A program made the position numbers and the translations under genes. This document shows, one piece after another, positions 51,579-64,000 of a DNA stretch of 64,000 nt; positions within the stretch are counted from its first letter, which is position 1, and every line of letters begins with the position of its first letter. Under the pieces are notes generated by a model that worked only from the letters and a program-made list of their open reading frames with translations, ran no database searches and was not told where the DNA came from. Origin of the DNA: Crotophaga sulcirostris (Eukaryota > Chordata > Aves > Cuculiformes > Crotophagidae); assembly GCA_013397455.1 (NCBI GenBank), contig VYZB01000211.1:1-64000 (forward strand). The letters are read 5' to 3'.

Positions 51579-53399
51579 CTGGAAAGGGTTTTTTTTCAGT
51601 TTACCTGTCTCTGAAGATGTCATCAGGCATAGTAGTTTCATGTTGTGTTAAACGTACAAGAAGGTAAGCCTCATCACAGAAAGCTGCAGTCCTAGCAAAA
51701 GGCAGCAAATGAATGAAATACATAGATGTATGACAACATTAAACAGCAACTGTGGATGATCAAAATCATCAGGGACATGTATGAGTAACTGATAAACAAA
51801 ACTGGATTCTTTTTGAGGACTTGTAGACAGGAAAAGTTGGAGACTTTAGTATTAGGTACAAAGAATTTATTTTATCTGTAACTGGAGGATATACACTTAT
51901 GCCAAAAATTTTTATTCTCATCCAAAAATTAATAGAAAACATTTCAGAAGACAGATGATCAGTTTAGGATTGCAAGTGACTGTCATGGTCATTTAATTTA
52001 ATCAATGTAACGCAATGCATAAGAAAATCCACCTGATAAACAGGCCTTTATGATACTGACTTTATCTTAGCCAGTAGCTCTAGAGCAATCTGAAGTATCT
52101 CCAGTGTCTTCTAATATTTATAGGAAATAAAGCAGTTTGAAGATTTTTGAAAACATGGATGTCTACTTGTAGTTAAGGAAAGCAAAAAAATACAAGGAGA
52201 ATACTTTTTCCAACACATTGAGAAATGATTCTGTCTTCACTAAGGCTGAAAATGGTCCTGACCTATTTTTTAAAAAAAAAAACATCAGCACATCCATACG
52301 GCTAAAGTAACAGGAAAAAAATGTGTTCCCTTGGATGCAAAGTGCATGTAAAAGCTTTTACGTGTTTAAAATGCTTTATTTTAGATTATGTTTAATAAAT
52401 GCAGAATATGGGAAAGGAAGAATTCCCTTCTTCCCCACTCCTCTTCACAGTCAAGATAATAAAAAAGTTTCCTATAGAAATGAGCTACAATAGCTTCCAA
52501 GAGCACTATGACTTTGTAGACAAATGCACAGTCATAACACACAATAGTTCGCATTCAATACTGGATGCAATAATTATTTTAATGAGAAAGATAATGGCTA
52601 GTCAGGACACTGGAGCTAGTCCCTTACTATAATAGAGAAATGTTTTGTGAGTTTAAAGTGTATCATAGGCAGCCCCCCAGACAGTGAAGGAATGAGCTTA
52701 CACTTAGAGATCTGGCAGTTACCATTTCTGGTGTGTAGAGCACAACGGGCGCTGAACATTGTCCCATGTGCCAAGTAAAGAACTGAATCAGAGCATTATT
52801 AGTTCTTTAAATTAGAACCATGTCCTAATATTGCTACAGAAACTGTACCACACTGAAAGGATTAATTCAGGTACAGTCCAATGAGTGTATACAGAAATTC
52901 ACCCTATTTACCTAAAAAAAGTCTCATTGTGCTCACGCATTTAGTGAACGCTCTTAAAAATCTATTTGTATTGCACCTTAAGTAGTCATCTATGATTATG
53001 AAAAGAAGACAGCAATGCTACTAGCTGCACATGGTACCCTTTTTTTTGTTTTTGCAGAGGATTAAATGGCTGCTGTAGGAAAAAGCAGTTGCAATTCAGG
53101 ACAAACTGTAGCATTCTCAAATTTTTTGTTTATTTTTATTTTTCCTTTTGTTCACCAGTAAGGCGTAAAAAATTATTTCACTATTTTTTGTTATAGAAAA
53201 ACCTATCCTGCTGGATCCAACAACATAAGCAAATCAAAACTGCTGCTGCTCTGTGCTGATGATGTATTCCCAGCAGGCACGTGCACACATACACACTGCA
53301 TAAGTACGTATATACTGTTGTTGGCACCAGCAACACACAAGCACTCCAACCTGTGGTCTGACTGCAGTTGCTCACATGCCTATACACTCACATACAAAC
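51579..53399. other. AT-rich unique DNA, no gene seen
   Basis: No gene recognised. Short CA/TA-rich words occur at 53280-53395. Open frames are below 80 codons. Confidence 0.5.
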
Positions 53400-53994
53400 A
53401 GAACAGAGAGCCTCTCTAACCAAGGAAAGAATTAGAAAGGAATTTAATAGGATGATTATACAGATTGTGCTGGTCAGGTGCAGAGCATAGCCTGGCAAGC
53501 ATATGGACTAACAAACTATCTACATACAACTAACACTTTCTATTCCCTTAATTCTTTATTTTCTCACAGTTGTTCCTTCCTCCCCAAATCACCTAACCTA
53601 AGCCCCTCCCTTTCCCTGCTTTTGATTTCTCCTTTAGGCATTTTGTACTGAATCCTACATAATCTCAAGCTGCTCTTCCCTTGCATCCCATGATGTGTCC
53701 CAATTCTAGGCAGCAATTAGTCTGAAAAGTGATGTGGAGGGCGGTTCTGGATGATTCATCTTGATGGGTTTTATGCCTGTTCCTGGACAAGGTTGTTCAC
53801 TCCTTGGAGGTGTGTGATTTGGGTCCTGCTTGCCCTGTGCTTTCTAGGTTTGTGGAGATGGCCTTTGATGGTCTAATGGCTCCTGTAATGGGCTTGGGAT
53901 CAGCTCAGCAATGTATTAATTGAGTTCCCCATATTGCCATTGTTTCTTGGAGCTTTTCTGGGGAGCAGATAGTCATTATCACATATCCTAAGAC
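53400..53994. other. GC-richer block of unknown origin
   Basis: From about 53540 the sequence becomes pyrimidine-rich (CCTCCCCAAATCACC, AAGCCCCTCCC) and then GC/TG-rich (GATGTGGAGGGCGG, TTGGAGGTGTGTG, CCTGTAATGGGCTTGGG), unlike its surroundings. There is no open frame of note. The make-up would fit an old solo LTR or another interspersed repeat, but I cannot identify family, ends or target-site duplication, so no element is called. Confidence 0.35.
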
Positions 53995-54242
53995 TTTTGA
54001 ACTACAAAAGCCAGTGAATCATCATGTGTCTAAGTATACTTCGATCAATATAATGCACTTGAATTTCCAAAACTTTTTGAAAAGGCTCTTCAGCAAATAC
54101 TCTTGAAGAAATTAAACTAACTGGGGAGTAATCATGTCTCTGATTATTAAAAGGTAAAAATAGATATTTTTTTTTCTCAACGGTCACCAGTGGAGAAGTA
54201 TGTGAACAATGAGGGGACAAATATACAAAACAATGTTTTCCA
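53995..54242 (+). mobile_element. Ancient CR1/L3-like LINE RT relic (second copy)
   Basis: Plus-strand nucleotides 'gaatttccaaaactttttgaa' and 'aggctcttcagcaaatactc' with 'ttgaagaaattaaactaactg' follow the family's segment coding for (L)DFSKAFDKVPHQ..LLKKL. Further on, CAGTGGAGAAGTATGTGAAC and AATGAGGGGACAAATAT resemble the stretch just before the FADD box (LEKGVNSEVAKFADD). Stops and a deletion between the two blocks make it clearly dead. The degree of decay is like that of the copy at 22510-22790. Boundaries are uncertain. An antisense open frame of 173 codons (54523 to 54002) overlaps this relic and has no recognisable domain; I regard it as fortuitous. Confidence 0.5.
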
Positions 54243-57200
54243 GAACCATCTCTGCTAAAACACAAGCAAAAAATGAATGGAAAATAAATAGCAAGTGATA
54301 CTCCACATCGGTAGGTGCAATGGAAACCTGACTGTGCAAACAAACTGATGGACTCAGATTTCCTGCTCTCAGGAAAGAGATTTTGGCAACCCCTGTGAAC
54401 AGATACCGGTTGCTCCATTTTCCATTTTTTTGGTGAGGTAAACAGAATTTTAGTAACTATGCGAAAAAAGAAAAGGATAAAGATAAATATAGAAGATGCC
54501 ATTATGCTACCGTATAAATGCATGGTACATAAAAATTCCTCTTGAGTAATGCATAATTCTATTATCCTACTTTGGGAAGGGTACAGTGATACACAGAATG
54601 AGATGCATCTATGTAGCCAAATAATTTAGATACCCTTTTTCATTACAACATACAGAACCCCTTATCTTCTACATTGAATGCACATTACTTTATTATTGGG
54701 TTCTCCCTTTTGTAATGAATGAACTATTTCCTTCCAAAGCAAACCCAAATGAGGCTCTGAGAGCACTTCAGGAAACGCTATAGACATTAAGTTGAAAACT
54801 TTCCCTAAGCATCCACTTTCTGAACCCTGATCCTGCTTGAATGGACATCAACTTTGATGTATTGCGTCAGTTATATTTTTGACTTTTAATTCAGAGGGAC
54901 TTAAAGGCAATATTAGAAAAATAAGGGATTTCAATAATCCTTTTTTTTGGAATGGAAAAAAATGTTAGTATAGAATCTGTGTGGAGGAGAGAGAAAATCC
55001 AGCTGGACTGTCTACATAAAGTCTGTGAGGGAAGGGACAAGCAAATAATATGCCTTTTCCTTTCGTAACTTCTATGATTCTTTCAACCTTTGTCCAGTGG
55101 CAATGTGACACTCCCACAAGTGCACTCTCAAGTACTGAAAGGATGTACACTAGGATAACTTCACATTGCTGCATATTCAAAAGAATCATTATGTGACAAC
55201 AACCAAAAATTATTCCAAAAACATTTTACTGTGATATATGCATATAAGAGGAGCCACTGAAAAAGCACTTATACAACTAAATCTTTCTAACTCCTACCTT
55301 CCTATTCCATCTTCAGATTTCTAGCATTTAAGAAATCATCTTACTGTTAGAAAAAAATGCTGTAGCATACAGACACCATTAAAGGACTCATTACACGCTC
55401 ATTTTAAAAAAAAAGCATTGTCTTTTATACCTCCAGTGTAGGAGGTACTGTGAATAATCTGCAATTACTCGCATGTGAAGAGATGTCCATTTTCCCACTT
55501 TGATTACTGAATTTAAAAACTACAGTGGTTTTCATGCTGGAGTACATGTTAAAAACCAATAGGCCAGATTTGGTTACTTGAATGGGAAATTGAAAGCAGA
55601 ATCAGAGGACGAAATTGAAATGTGTCTCTGTTATCTTCCTTAGAACTGTGATGTGAAGAACAAATACCAACTTTTAAAGATTTCAAACACATTCTGAAGG
55701 CTCACAAAAGAAGAAGTAAACCAAAATACATAGAAAAGATTGACCAGACAATCCCTTACACAACTTTTGAAACTGATAACCCTTAGAAATACCATATACT
55801 AGTATTAGTTTTTGTATTAGTGATTTTGTTCATTCTAGCTTATTCACTGCTATGTATGTATTTGTTATTCTTAGTAATATGCACATGCCATATTTATACT
55901 TAGAAATATATATTAAATATATGAAAAACATTTTAAAAATCTTAGTGGACATTTGATAGGCCAAGTCCTGAAATGCAAATGAAACCAGTACCAACACACA
56001 GGGTACAATAATTGGACCACATGTAAACTATTGTTAGTTAAGGAGCCATGAGAAGTATTCCAGGGCTAACAACTACCTCTACAAAAAATAGCAAGGAAGC
56101 TTTAATCACACTGTAGATTTAACAGGAATTGGAGTATGAGAGCTCACTTGAAAAACTAAGAGCCCCTTTTTCATCATGTCAAGTACCTAAAGAAGTAATT
56201 AATAGTTTTTTAGAAGTACTTGGGAAGCTGGTTGTTTAAAGGAGACCTGTATCAACAGAATTTGAGTATTTTATATCCTGATGTACCATGGAGTATCCCA
56301 GTAAGGCCTTCTTGCACCTCTCACTCCCAAGCCCACTGAAATTCAAGTTTTATATTACTTAAAAGGATAAAGGAATGAAGCAACACAAGGAGAAAAGGAC
56401 ACTGCCCTGGTATAATAGACCACTGGTCCTTTCTGTGTATTCAGAAAAAAAACATTTCCTTAGAGAAAACGAACTCTTCAGCCTGTAAATGAATAAAGAT
56501 AAGTCAGGTTTAACATAACTGCAGACAACGGTTAAAATGAATGTAACTGGAGTTCAACTGAGGCATTTATATTATGCATAAGAAATTATCCATTTTTCTC
56601 TCTTCACTTTCAGATGAAAAGAATGTCCCCTTTCTACTCAGGGATTGCTGTTGGTTTATTTTTGGTTGTGTTTAATACTGTGCACAGACATGCACACTAG
56701 CATGTTTTCTCACAGATGCTTGCCTTTGTTCTTGCTTGTTTTGTTGTTCAATTAGTATCAAACAAAGGTCAATCTGACAAAGTGTATGGTTGGTGTTTGT
56801 GTATGGAAAAACATAATGGAAAACTTGTCGTAACAGCAGTCCCATGTGCCAAAGAAAATGTTAAAAAACCTCTCCTTAGTGATAAAGTGAGCTTCATTTG
56901 TACTGTATAAGTACCATACTACAGCCTTGGACTTCCATGGGACTACTATGAATATGTTTATAATATGATTAGGCAGGCAAAGCGCTCCTAAAGTGCTGCA
57001 TCACTAGTCTTGTGACTGTTATACTGCTGTAGTGGGACCTCTTAGAGTTCTAGTGGGCTGAAATAGCACTACTTATAAGTGCACTTATATCTTACTTAAA
57101 ATGAAGAGAATCTTGCTGGCTGATGCCATGAGGCTTGAAGAATGATATTAGTGTTACAAATAGTGACAGATATTTACTCACTTTACTTCTGTGACTCACA

Positions 57201-60200
57201 TGGCAGCATTACTTCACAATTTTTGAAGCCCTGGAATAGAGTTCAAAATAAATCCCTGCTCACCAAAAAATAGAAAACGCTTACTGATCAAACAGATTAA
57301 TTTAATGCACATTTGTGAATCACTAATATGGTATTCTCCTGGGGGGCTGTGGAAGTATTGCTGTGGGACTACCAGCCATGGTGCTGCACCACAACTGTTA
57401 GAATTTCTGGAGACTTCTGGATTTGCATTTTCTTTGTAGTTTCATTAACATAATTGGAAAACAGACATAATTAGTGTTTTAGCACTATTCATTTTGTTTT
57501 ATTTTTATTTTTTTTTAATTCCTAAAGAGATGTTTTTTCACTGGGGTAAGATACTGAGCTCACAGCCCTGAAAAACAAACCTCTCTTTGCAGCTACAAAA
57601 TAAGTACATATAAAGCTAGTAAACAAAGCTGATTTACTGGTCAGGGGTGGAGCGTTTTGTGATTTGGTTTTGTTTCTGGTTTTATTTTTTCTATTTGTTG
57701 ATCTGCTATGGCAGATTTCGTTCTACATTCCTAAATGTGTGAATATCTGTGTTTCATTCTACACTGACTGCTAAACAAGAGCTTTCAAAAATACCACGCC
57801 TTTTAAGCTCCCTCAAATCAGGCACACAGAACCATTACTGCTCTAAAAGAACAGGCTATTATCCCTAAGGGTGGGATGACAATAGGTATTTTTATGCTTT
57901 CACTCGCCATGACATCCTATGTTTGGTGTTTTCCAATGTCTTTAGCCCATACAAGTATATTGTTTTAATGGGATACTGCTGAAGAAATAGCCCTGAAAAT
58001 GCTGTTTGTCTCCACCAAAACATTTATCCCTGTTTCCATTTATGTTTTCTTGTATTTTTGTTTTTCATCTGAGGTCTTATTTTTTTTCTCTTCTGACCAA
58101 ACTTATCTCGACAGAACATTTTTTCATTTTTTGTCACAGAATCTTTGCTTTTACAGACAAAAATGGCAGTTGGTGTCACATATGATGATTTTCCTGATCC
58201 ACCAAAACCATGACTGAGATAGTCAGCTCATTTTATGCAGGACTTCAAGCAACTAACAGATGTTAAAAAATCTGACTTACTTATTACTTGGTCAGATATG
58301 AATTAGCAACCTGAAGGTGAAAAACTCCATGATCTTCTACACTTTCCCTTTGTCATTTAGTTTTTTCATTTAAATACATTTATTTATTATAGCAGACAAT
58401 ATTTTTGCAAATGAAAGTCAAATGTAAAAATCACAGTAGTAAAGGTGAAAGAAAAAAAGTCTACTTATAAAGATTCATTATTTTGTTGTTCAATAGTTAC
58501 TATTGCCTCCAAAAAGCCAGTTGCAAAGAATACTGATAACTTGGGCATAAAAAAAGTTTAAAAAAAAGTAAACAAAAGCAACAAGACATTTGCAAATGAT
58601 TGCAGCAGGTAACTGACACTGCCCAAGAATTTCCAGCATGGTCCTCTTAGCCTCATCTAGACAGCAACGTATTACTAAAATTTTAATTCCTAAAATCCTC
58701 ACGCAGTAAGATTATCTGTCTTTCAAAGCCCCCAGGTAGATTGCTTCTGACTAACTTAGATATCTAAACAAATCCATACAATGCTTGAAATGAAGGATAT
58801 TACTTGAGAAAACATTTTAATTTCTCATATAAGACCTTTAATTTTTTCCATTCTGATTTTGTGAAGGTCTGGTTAATGAGGTCTAGCCCAGGTTCTGCTT
58901 GTAGAAATAAATTGCAGATTAACATTAAAATTTAACCACAATGCCAAAATATTACATAATCCATAGTAACTCATAGTCTTTTAGGATATTCCTTCTCTGC
59001 TCCAGCTGTTTGGTCTGACCATTTATTAGACTGAAACATTTACTTATGTCAGTTGCTGTTACGTATGAAATTTCAGATTTCTTCTACTGCTTTAAAGATT
59101 AGGGAGCACCACATTTGCTGATATAGGAATGAAATTAATTAAGGCAAAAGGGATAGCTCCAATTTCTGAATCTTTCCCTGCATCTGTTGTCAGCCTGATA
59201 TAATAGACTGAAGAATGGATGCCCGCATGAAGAGTACTATTACTTAGGCAGTGAAAAGGTGCGTTGGATCCAATGCAGAAGACTGTGTGCCAGATTTTCA
59301 GCAGGACTAAACTGCTATAGCTTTCTGGAAATGAATCACAGTGGCCACAAGGAATATAAAAGCAATGGGGACTGTGGGGAGGAAGTTGGCTGAGCAATGA
59401 CAATCCACGATGTCTCTTGTGAATGTTAGAGGGCAACTTGTTAATCAGAAGTTGTTAAAACAGTTGTTTGAAGTGTTGCCACTGGACAGGATCTTTCTAA
59501 GCAAATGAGCAATCCCGACAGTACTAATGATACCAATTTATCACTGAGGTTCTGTTTGTATGTTTTGTAGTTTCCAATCTGTTACAGGAAAATGGTGGTG
59601 ACTGGTTGAATGCTTTTTTTTTTTAATGAACATTTTAAGTACATAATTTTACTTCATTTGTGCCAGAAAATTGCCCAAACACCTTCATTAGAAATAAAGC
59701 AAATCTGTTCAATACTATCTGAACAGCAGGCAGTATATGCTTTATTGAACAGAAAAGCTTTAACAAACCTTATCCTGTACACATGTTTATCCTATCAAAG
59801 TCTGTTTATTTACTTGCAAGTTTAGGGAAAATATGGGTGCTGCTACATAATAAACAGTGTTTTGCTACCCTTCTTTTTTTATCCAGGTGGCTGATTATAT
59901 GGTATGGGATATTTTTGCAGGTGGTATAGAAAATCATATATACCAGCTGCTGCACCCACTGAGCAACACTTTGCTAAATGACACGGCACCGATCACATAT
60001 AACAGCATCTAATGACTCTAGAGTGGTATCTTTACTAGTTGTATCTTTCCCTTATTGAGAATGAGCCTTCAAAAAGACTTGTACCAGCCTCTGGTTTTCT
60101 TGCATGCTGTGTCAGGTAAAGGGAAAAAATATTCAGTAGAAACATAAGTGATTAAAAAAAAACCAAAACAACAGTACAAAGCAAGATAGTATAGCAAAGG

Positions 60201-62819
60201 TGCACTGCATACTGGATGGCTTGGCAAGCTGCCGCTCACACTTGGCATAATTCACTGCTGGCACTGAAGATGTTAGATGTACCAGCCACTGGGCCCCTGC
60301 TATAAGCATTTTACTACGTAGAATCAATATTGACATACTGCATAAACAACTGGATGAACCTTGTACAAAAATTATAGCAAATAATGTTTCACTCATTTCA
60401 CATAAATCTGAAAATATAATAGTGCTTGATATTACTATTAGTATTGTATCTGAAAGTCCCAATTATCACTGAGCAACATTAAATTTAGTGTATTAAATAT
60501 CAGCCCTATGCTTGCTTTGCTTAAGAGTATGATTGGTGTGAAGAAAACAGCAGTAGAAAAATTCTTTTCAGTTGGTACCTTATGGGAGGACATCCAGAGT
60601 ATCTGTTGCTATTTGTGCAATTAACAGTCACATTGATCACTTGCTTATTTCAGTTAATAGTGGATAAAATATCTGCTTCCTGTCCCCGCTGTAAGTAATG
60701 AAAGTAGACATCAGCTGTTGCTAGAATGACATAAATGTTTCTGTACCTCCTGTGCTTCTTATTCTGAAGCGTGAGATATGTTAGCAAATGGCCAAGGTTG
60801 GTCTTAAGAACATTTCACAGCTAAATGCCTCAGGTTTGTAGTAGAAACACTATAATTGCTTATATTTTCTCCTTAACTTTGGTAGAGAATTTAATGGTTT
60901 TGAGAAAAAGATTGCTCATTATTTTACTGCCTGTATTTCCTTATATTTTAGGTAATGACAACAGTACCCTTGTCTCATAAAACAATATGGTTATTTCTTT
61001 CTTATGAAACATGGTTATAACACAAGTCACTGAAATAAAGGGTTTTGTGTGAAAGACACACGAGATCACATTTGTGCAACAGCTCCAAGTTCTTGAAGTG
61101 GAAGTCTGTGCTCCAGGTCCTCTAAATCCATCTAAACATGTGGACTCTTTTACTCAGTTGGAAGCTGTCAAATCACTGAAGATTTAAACTACCACATGAA
61201 GTATTACTTCCTGCTGTGGCTGATGAAGGAGATACAGAGTAACTTTAGTGACATTATTTTCTTTCTTGTAATAAAGTGTCCTATTCTGTGCAAAAAAAGA
61301 GTGTAGCATTTTCGTCAGTACTTTGCCCTTGTTAAATGACATGTATGATTACGCGACAGTAACAATGGATAAATTTTCTAAAAGAAAGAGGCAGACCCCC
61401 TTCTCTTCGTACATTACACTGGGCTGGTTTAATATAATGAATGCAAACTGATGTTGGCAAAGACAGAAACTGGTGGAATAGATGGACTGTGATGTACATA
61501 TCTTTATGCCTCTAAAATATATGAAATGGAGGGGAAAAGACTGCTCCCTATTTTAAGTCATCCAGATTAATTTTAAAAAGAAGACAAAGGGAAATGAAGC
61601 AGTATATATAAATATACACTCATTTACATGAAACTAAGTAGTAAAAGATGCTTGAACTTTTCCAGATTCTTATCACTATTTATTTTGTTTAGCTATCCAA
61701 GACCTTTTCTTTTTTCTTTTTTTTTCCTTTCCTTGCTGCCACTAGCAGCCGCTTCAGGAGCATGTTGACAGCTTTGAGCTGACAGAGAATCATTATAATC
61801 AGTGTAGAAGATATAAAGTCACAATGAGAAAGGAATTCATGTTTACAGTAGCTGGGACCACACACTGTGATAGTTTGCATTAGAAACTCAGCAGGGGGGG
61901 TGTGAAAAGCTGTAGCATTATAGTAGATATGGGGGCTTTTTGGTATGAATAGGTCGCATGTGTTCAAGTACCTGTCTAACATGTAACAATCACAAAATAT
62001 TATCATATTGAGCAGAGCCATTATTGCTGCTACATTGAATACATAGCCTCTTAATATTCCCCATGCTCTCAAAATATGAAAAAGATACAACCTCAAATAA
62101 TAGATTCCCCCTAACAATGTCAGTAGTGTATTTCATCTTACATAGCCGCAAACAGAAGAAATTGAGGCATACACAATAAGGAAAACCATATGGAACAAGC
62201 ACTATGTCAAGGCAAGGTTATTTTTTCACATAAACAAATGTCTGAAACAAAAAGAACAACTGAAGCTTTACCTCTAAGCTCTGAAAAAAATATATATTTT
62301 TAATATCATAATGAGCAGAAGCTTATTGCAGCTCAAGACGGGTTTAAAAATCCAGGAAGTATTCTCTGGGGAGATATATACACGAAGCAAAGATTCAAGA
62401 CTGTGATAAGGCTCTGCAATTTTTTATTTCTTTCTTCTCTGTTTTTACTTTGAGCTTATGAGATGAACTCTAGACAGTTTGAAATTACGAACAAATCTCT
62501 AAGAGAGAGAGATCAAGCAGCAGAAGTTTGACTCCAAGGTCCTTGTTACAGTAGCAAAAGCTACACTTTATCCCTGTTATTACACACAACAACATGTTGG
62601 AAGAATGCTAAGGTTACACAGGAAGGCACTTAAAAGTTGAGAGACGCCAGAAGTACTTTTCAACTTTCCCCAGTGGAACGGAGGGGTGTTACTGTCTTCA
62701 TTTTAAAAATCAGCAACTCTAGCAGGCAAAGGCCAAGGGATATGTTTATTTTGGTTGCCCCATCAGAGATACCATGGATCTGGTTGTCAGAGCACTTAGC
62801 ATTTAATGCAGTAAATTAA
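54243..62819. other. AT-rich unique DNA, no gene seen
   Basis: A long stretch with no recognisable gene, RNA or interspersed repeat. The longest frames (59092-59436, 60133-60462 and 61689-62117, all minus) begin at TTG rather than ATG and show no domain I know. Low-complexity items include a T run near 57505-57517, an A run near 58560-58567 and eight consecutive G near 61894-61901. Confidence 0.5.
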
Positions 62820-62990
62820 AACTACTTTAGGTTAGACAACTAAATGTCTTGAAATTAGACATCTTAAGTTCTTGGAGCTGAATCACAGAATCATGAAGTC
62901 CCATCTTAAGTGTTCAAAGAATATCCCTCATTGACTTCAGAGTCAATAAGTATCTTGGAAAATAAAACTGCCTCCAAGACTGGCCCATTA
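62820..62990 (+). repeat. CORE-SINE/MIR-like amniote repeat relic
   Basis: TTAGGTTAGACAACTAAATG, TCTTGAAATTAGACATCTTA and AGTTC, then 'ctcattgacttcagagtcaataagtatct', ending in 'caagactggccc'. The order of a TTAG.C.CCTAAAT inverted motif, CATTGACTTCA, AAGTATCT and a final CTGGCCC is that of old amniote MIR/CORE-type repeats. The first part forms a small hairpin (AATGTCT / AGACATC arms). Family naming is tentative. Confidence 0.45.
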
Positions 62991-63699
62991 CAAATACCTG
63001 TGAAGAGGTATCTGCCCGTAAAATGAGAGACAGCTTGCTCAAAATGTTAGTTTTCAGCTGTCTTAATCATAGAATAATCATGTTTTCTGCTTTGCCGTGG
63101 CTGATCTGAATTACTATCACACTAGTATCTGGGTATTTGACATCGTTTAAGAAAAAAAAATCACAAAAGGGGTGCAGATAGGCAGCTACATCAAACACAT
63201 GTGCTCCACAGTCATAACTCCCTAAGGTCAGCACATACGTCTATAGTTATATTACGAAAAAGGGAACACAGGAAATAAATTTCCACACAGGTCACACACA
63301 ATACTTAATTCTTTGATTTAACCTTGTGTTTGGTTTGGTCTGTTCCAAACAGATTTCTCTGTTACAGAGAGACCTAGTCCCTAGTAGAGTGGATGCAAGT
63401 TAGTAAGCACTATTTGTTTGTAAGTTGAAGGACTGGTCCCCTTTTATTTAGTTGATACACTAATATTTATTGATGTAACTATGTAAGTGCCTGCTCATAG
63501 GCATTTTCATCATCAGCTATGTCCTGACGGACCTGAATGCTCAACTTCATGGTTACATTTTAGCATTGTACACAAACTCGTGCCGAATCTGAACTGATAG
63601 ACGTGCTCAGAGTTATGACTTTCCCACCCCCCTGAAAACACTAGGAGCAGGTCATTCCCAAATACTCTTTTTCCCTGTAAATTGTGGGACATTTTCCCC
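62991..63699. other. Unique DNA, no gene seen
   Basis: Nothing identifiable; the segment around 63285-63310 (ACACAGGTCACACACAATAC) faintly recalls MIR but is too short to call. Confidence 0.45.
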
Positions 63700-63745
63700 A
63701 AATGGTAACTTAGGCCTAAGTTTCTCCTCTACAAGATGGGATGTA
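63700..63745 (+). repeat. Possible MIR core fragment
   Basis: TTAGGCCTAAGTTTCTCCTC then TACAAGATGGGATG resembles the conserved MIR core 'cctcagtttcctcatctgtaaaatgggga'. It is short, so chance is possible. Confidence 0.4.
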
Positions 63746-63854
63746 AGGCCGTGTCCCGGGTGAACACATTAAAAAACAAGCTGCAAGTATTTCTGGGGCA
63801 GGCATTTCTCATTCCTGCTTGTGCAATTTGCTCTGCTATGCATAAAGTAAGACT

Positions 63855-63912
63855 CACTGAGGCAAAGAATTCAATCTTTCCAAGTAAATGTCTTAACCAC
63901 TGGTTACGAAAA
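63855..63912 (-). repeat. Possible tRNA-derived SINE head
   Basis: AAGAATTCAATCTTTCCAAG followed by TAAATGTCTTAACCACTGG and TTAC has the reversed SINE-head order (B-box-like 'gaattgaatctctcc', A-box-like 'cttaaccactgggcta' read on the minus strand). It lies in the opposite orientation to the MIR-like core at 63700, so the two are probably separate. Confidence 0.4.
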
Positions 63913-64000
63913 GTGGGGGAAGGGCATTACCATCCACCCTTCCTTTTTGTAAGAGTGGTCTGAAATGCCAAACTCGCAAACCTTTGACGTCTATTCCCAG

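Noticed and set aside
59092..59436. 114-codon minus-strand frame
   Set aside because: It starts at TTG and resembles no known family; the length is within chance for this much AT-rich DNA.
60133..60462. 109-codon minus-strand hydrophobic frame
   Set aside because: It starts at TTG, and its hydrophobic residues follow from T-rich sequence on that strand.
61689..62117. 142-codon minus-strand frame
   Set aside because: It starts at TTG, ends in a Lys run encoded by a poly-T/C tract, and has no recognisable domain.
62881..62896. AATCACAGAATCAT word like the CR1 3' terminal repeat
   Set aside because: No CR1 3' UTR sequence adjoins it; it lies within the CORE/MIR-like relic.

Overview
This window looks like avian nuclear DNA that is either intergenic (a gene desert) or lies inside a very large intron. 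The bird assignment rests on several CR1 non-LTR retrotransposon copies. Their 3' ends carry the typical avian layout: a 'gacatgg..ttagt' segment, then 'gatgatcttagaggtcttttccaacc', then a short ATTCTATGA-type terminal repeat. The sequence is AT-rich throughout, has no CpG-island-like stretch, and is full of homopolymers and simple repeats. I found no exon, no recognisable host protein, no structural RNA gene, no CRISPR array and no operon-like organisation. The open reading frames are short, often lack an ATG, and mostly shadow repeats or T-rich tracts.

Layout. Bases 1-22.5 kb are unique-looking AT-rich DNA with a (TA)n tract containing an N (4.24 kb), an exceptionally strong G-quadruplex motif (10.92 kb), a polypurine block (15.48 kb), a (CATA)n tract (17.6 kb) and a long polypyrimidine/poly-C tract with an N (20.3 kb). 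At 22.5 kb lies a very decayed CR1/L3-like reverse-transcriptase relic. From 25.6 to 30.5 kb is the most repeat-dense part: a minus-strand CR1 3' end (25.6-26.1 kb), a TTTA/TTTG tract, a probable tRNA-derived SINE head (27.7 kb) and a 1.2-kb minus-strand CR1 ORF2 fragment with recognisable reverse-transcriptase motifs but frameshifts (29.3-30.5 kb). From 30.5 to 51 kb is mostly unique sequence, with a CR1 3' tail at 35.6 kb, an amniote-wide ancient repeat at 37.4 kb, a SINE-like head at 44.3 kb and a degenerate TTTACTTA minisatellite at 50.5 kb. From 51 to 64 kb there is an internally deleted plus-strand CR1 (51.1-51.6 kb), a GC-richer block of unknown origin (53.4-54.0 kb), a second ancient RT relic (54.0-54.2 kb), and CORE/MIR-like and tRNA-like relics at 62.8-63.9 kb.

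No genes work together here. The only protein-coding logic visible is that of dead retrotransposons. I found no credible new biological system. The most useful observations are the deep-time repeat relics, the isolated G-quadruplex, and the fact that the longest open frame (173 codons, 54.0-54.5 kb minus) partly lies antisense to an old LINE relic. Repeat assignments are by eye from remembered family patterns; RepeatMasker against an avian/amniote library would be the decisive test.
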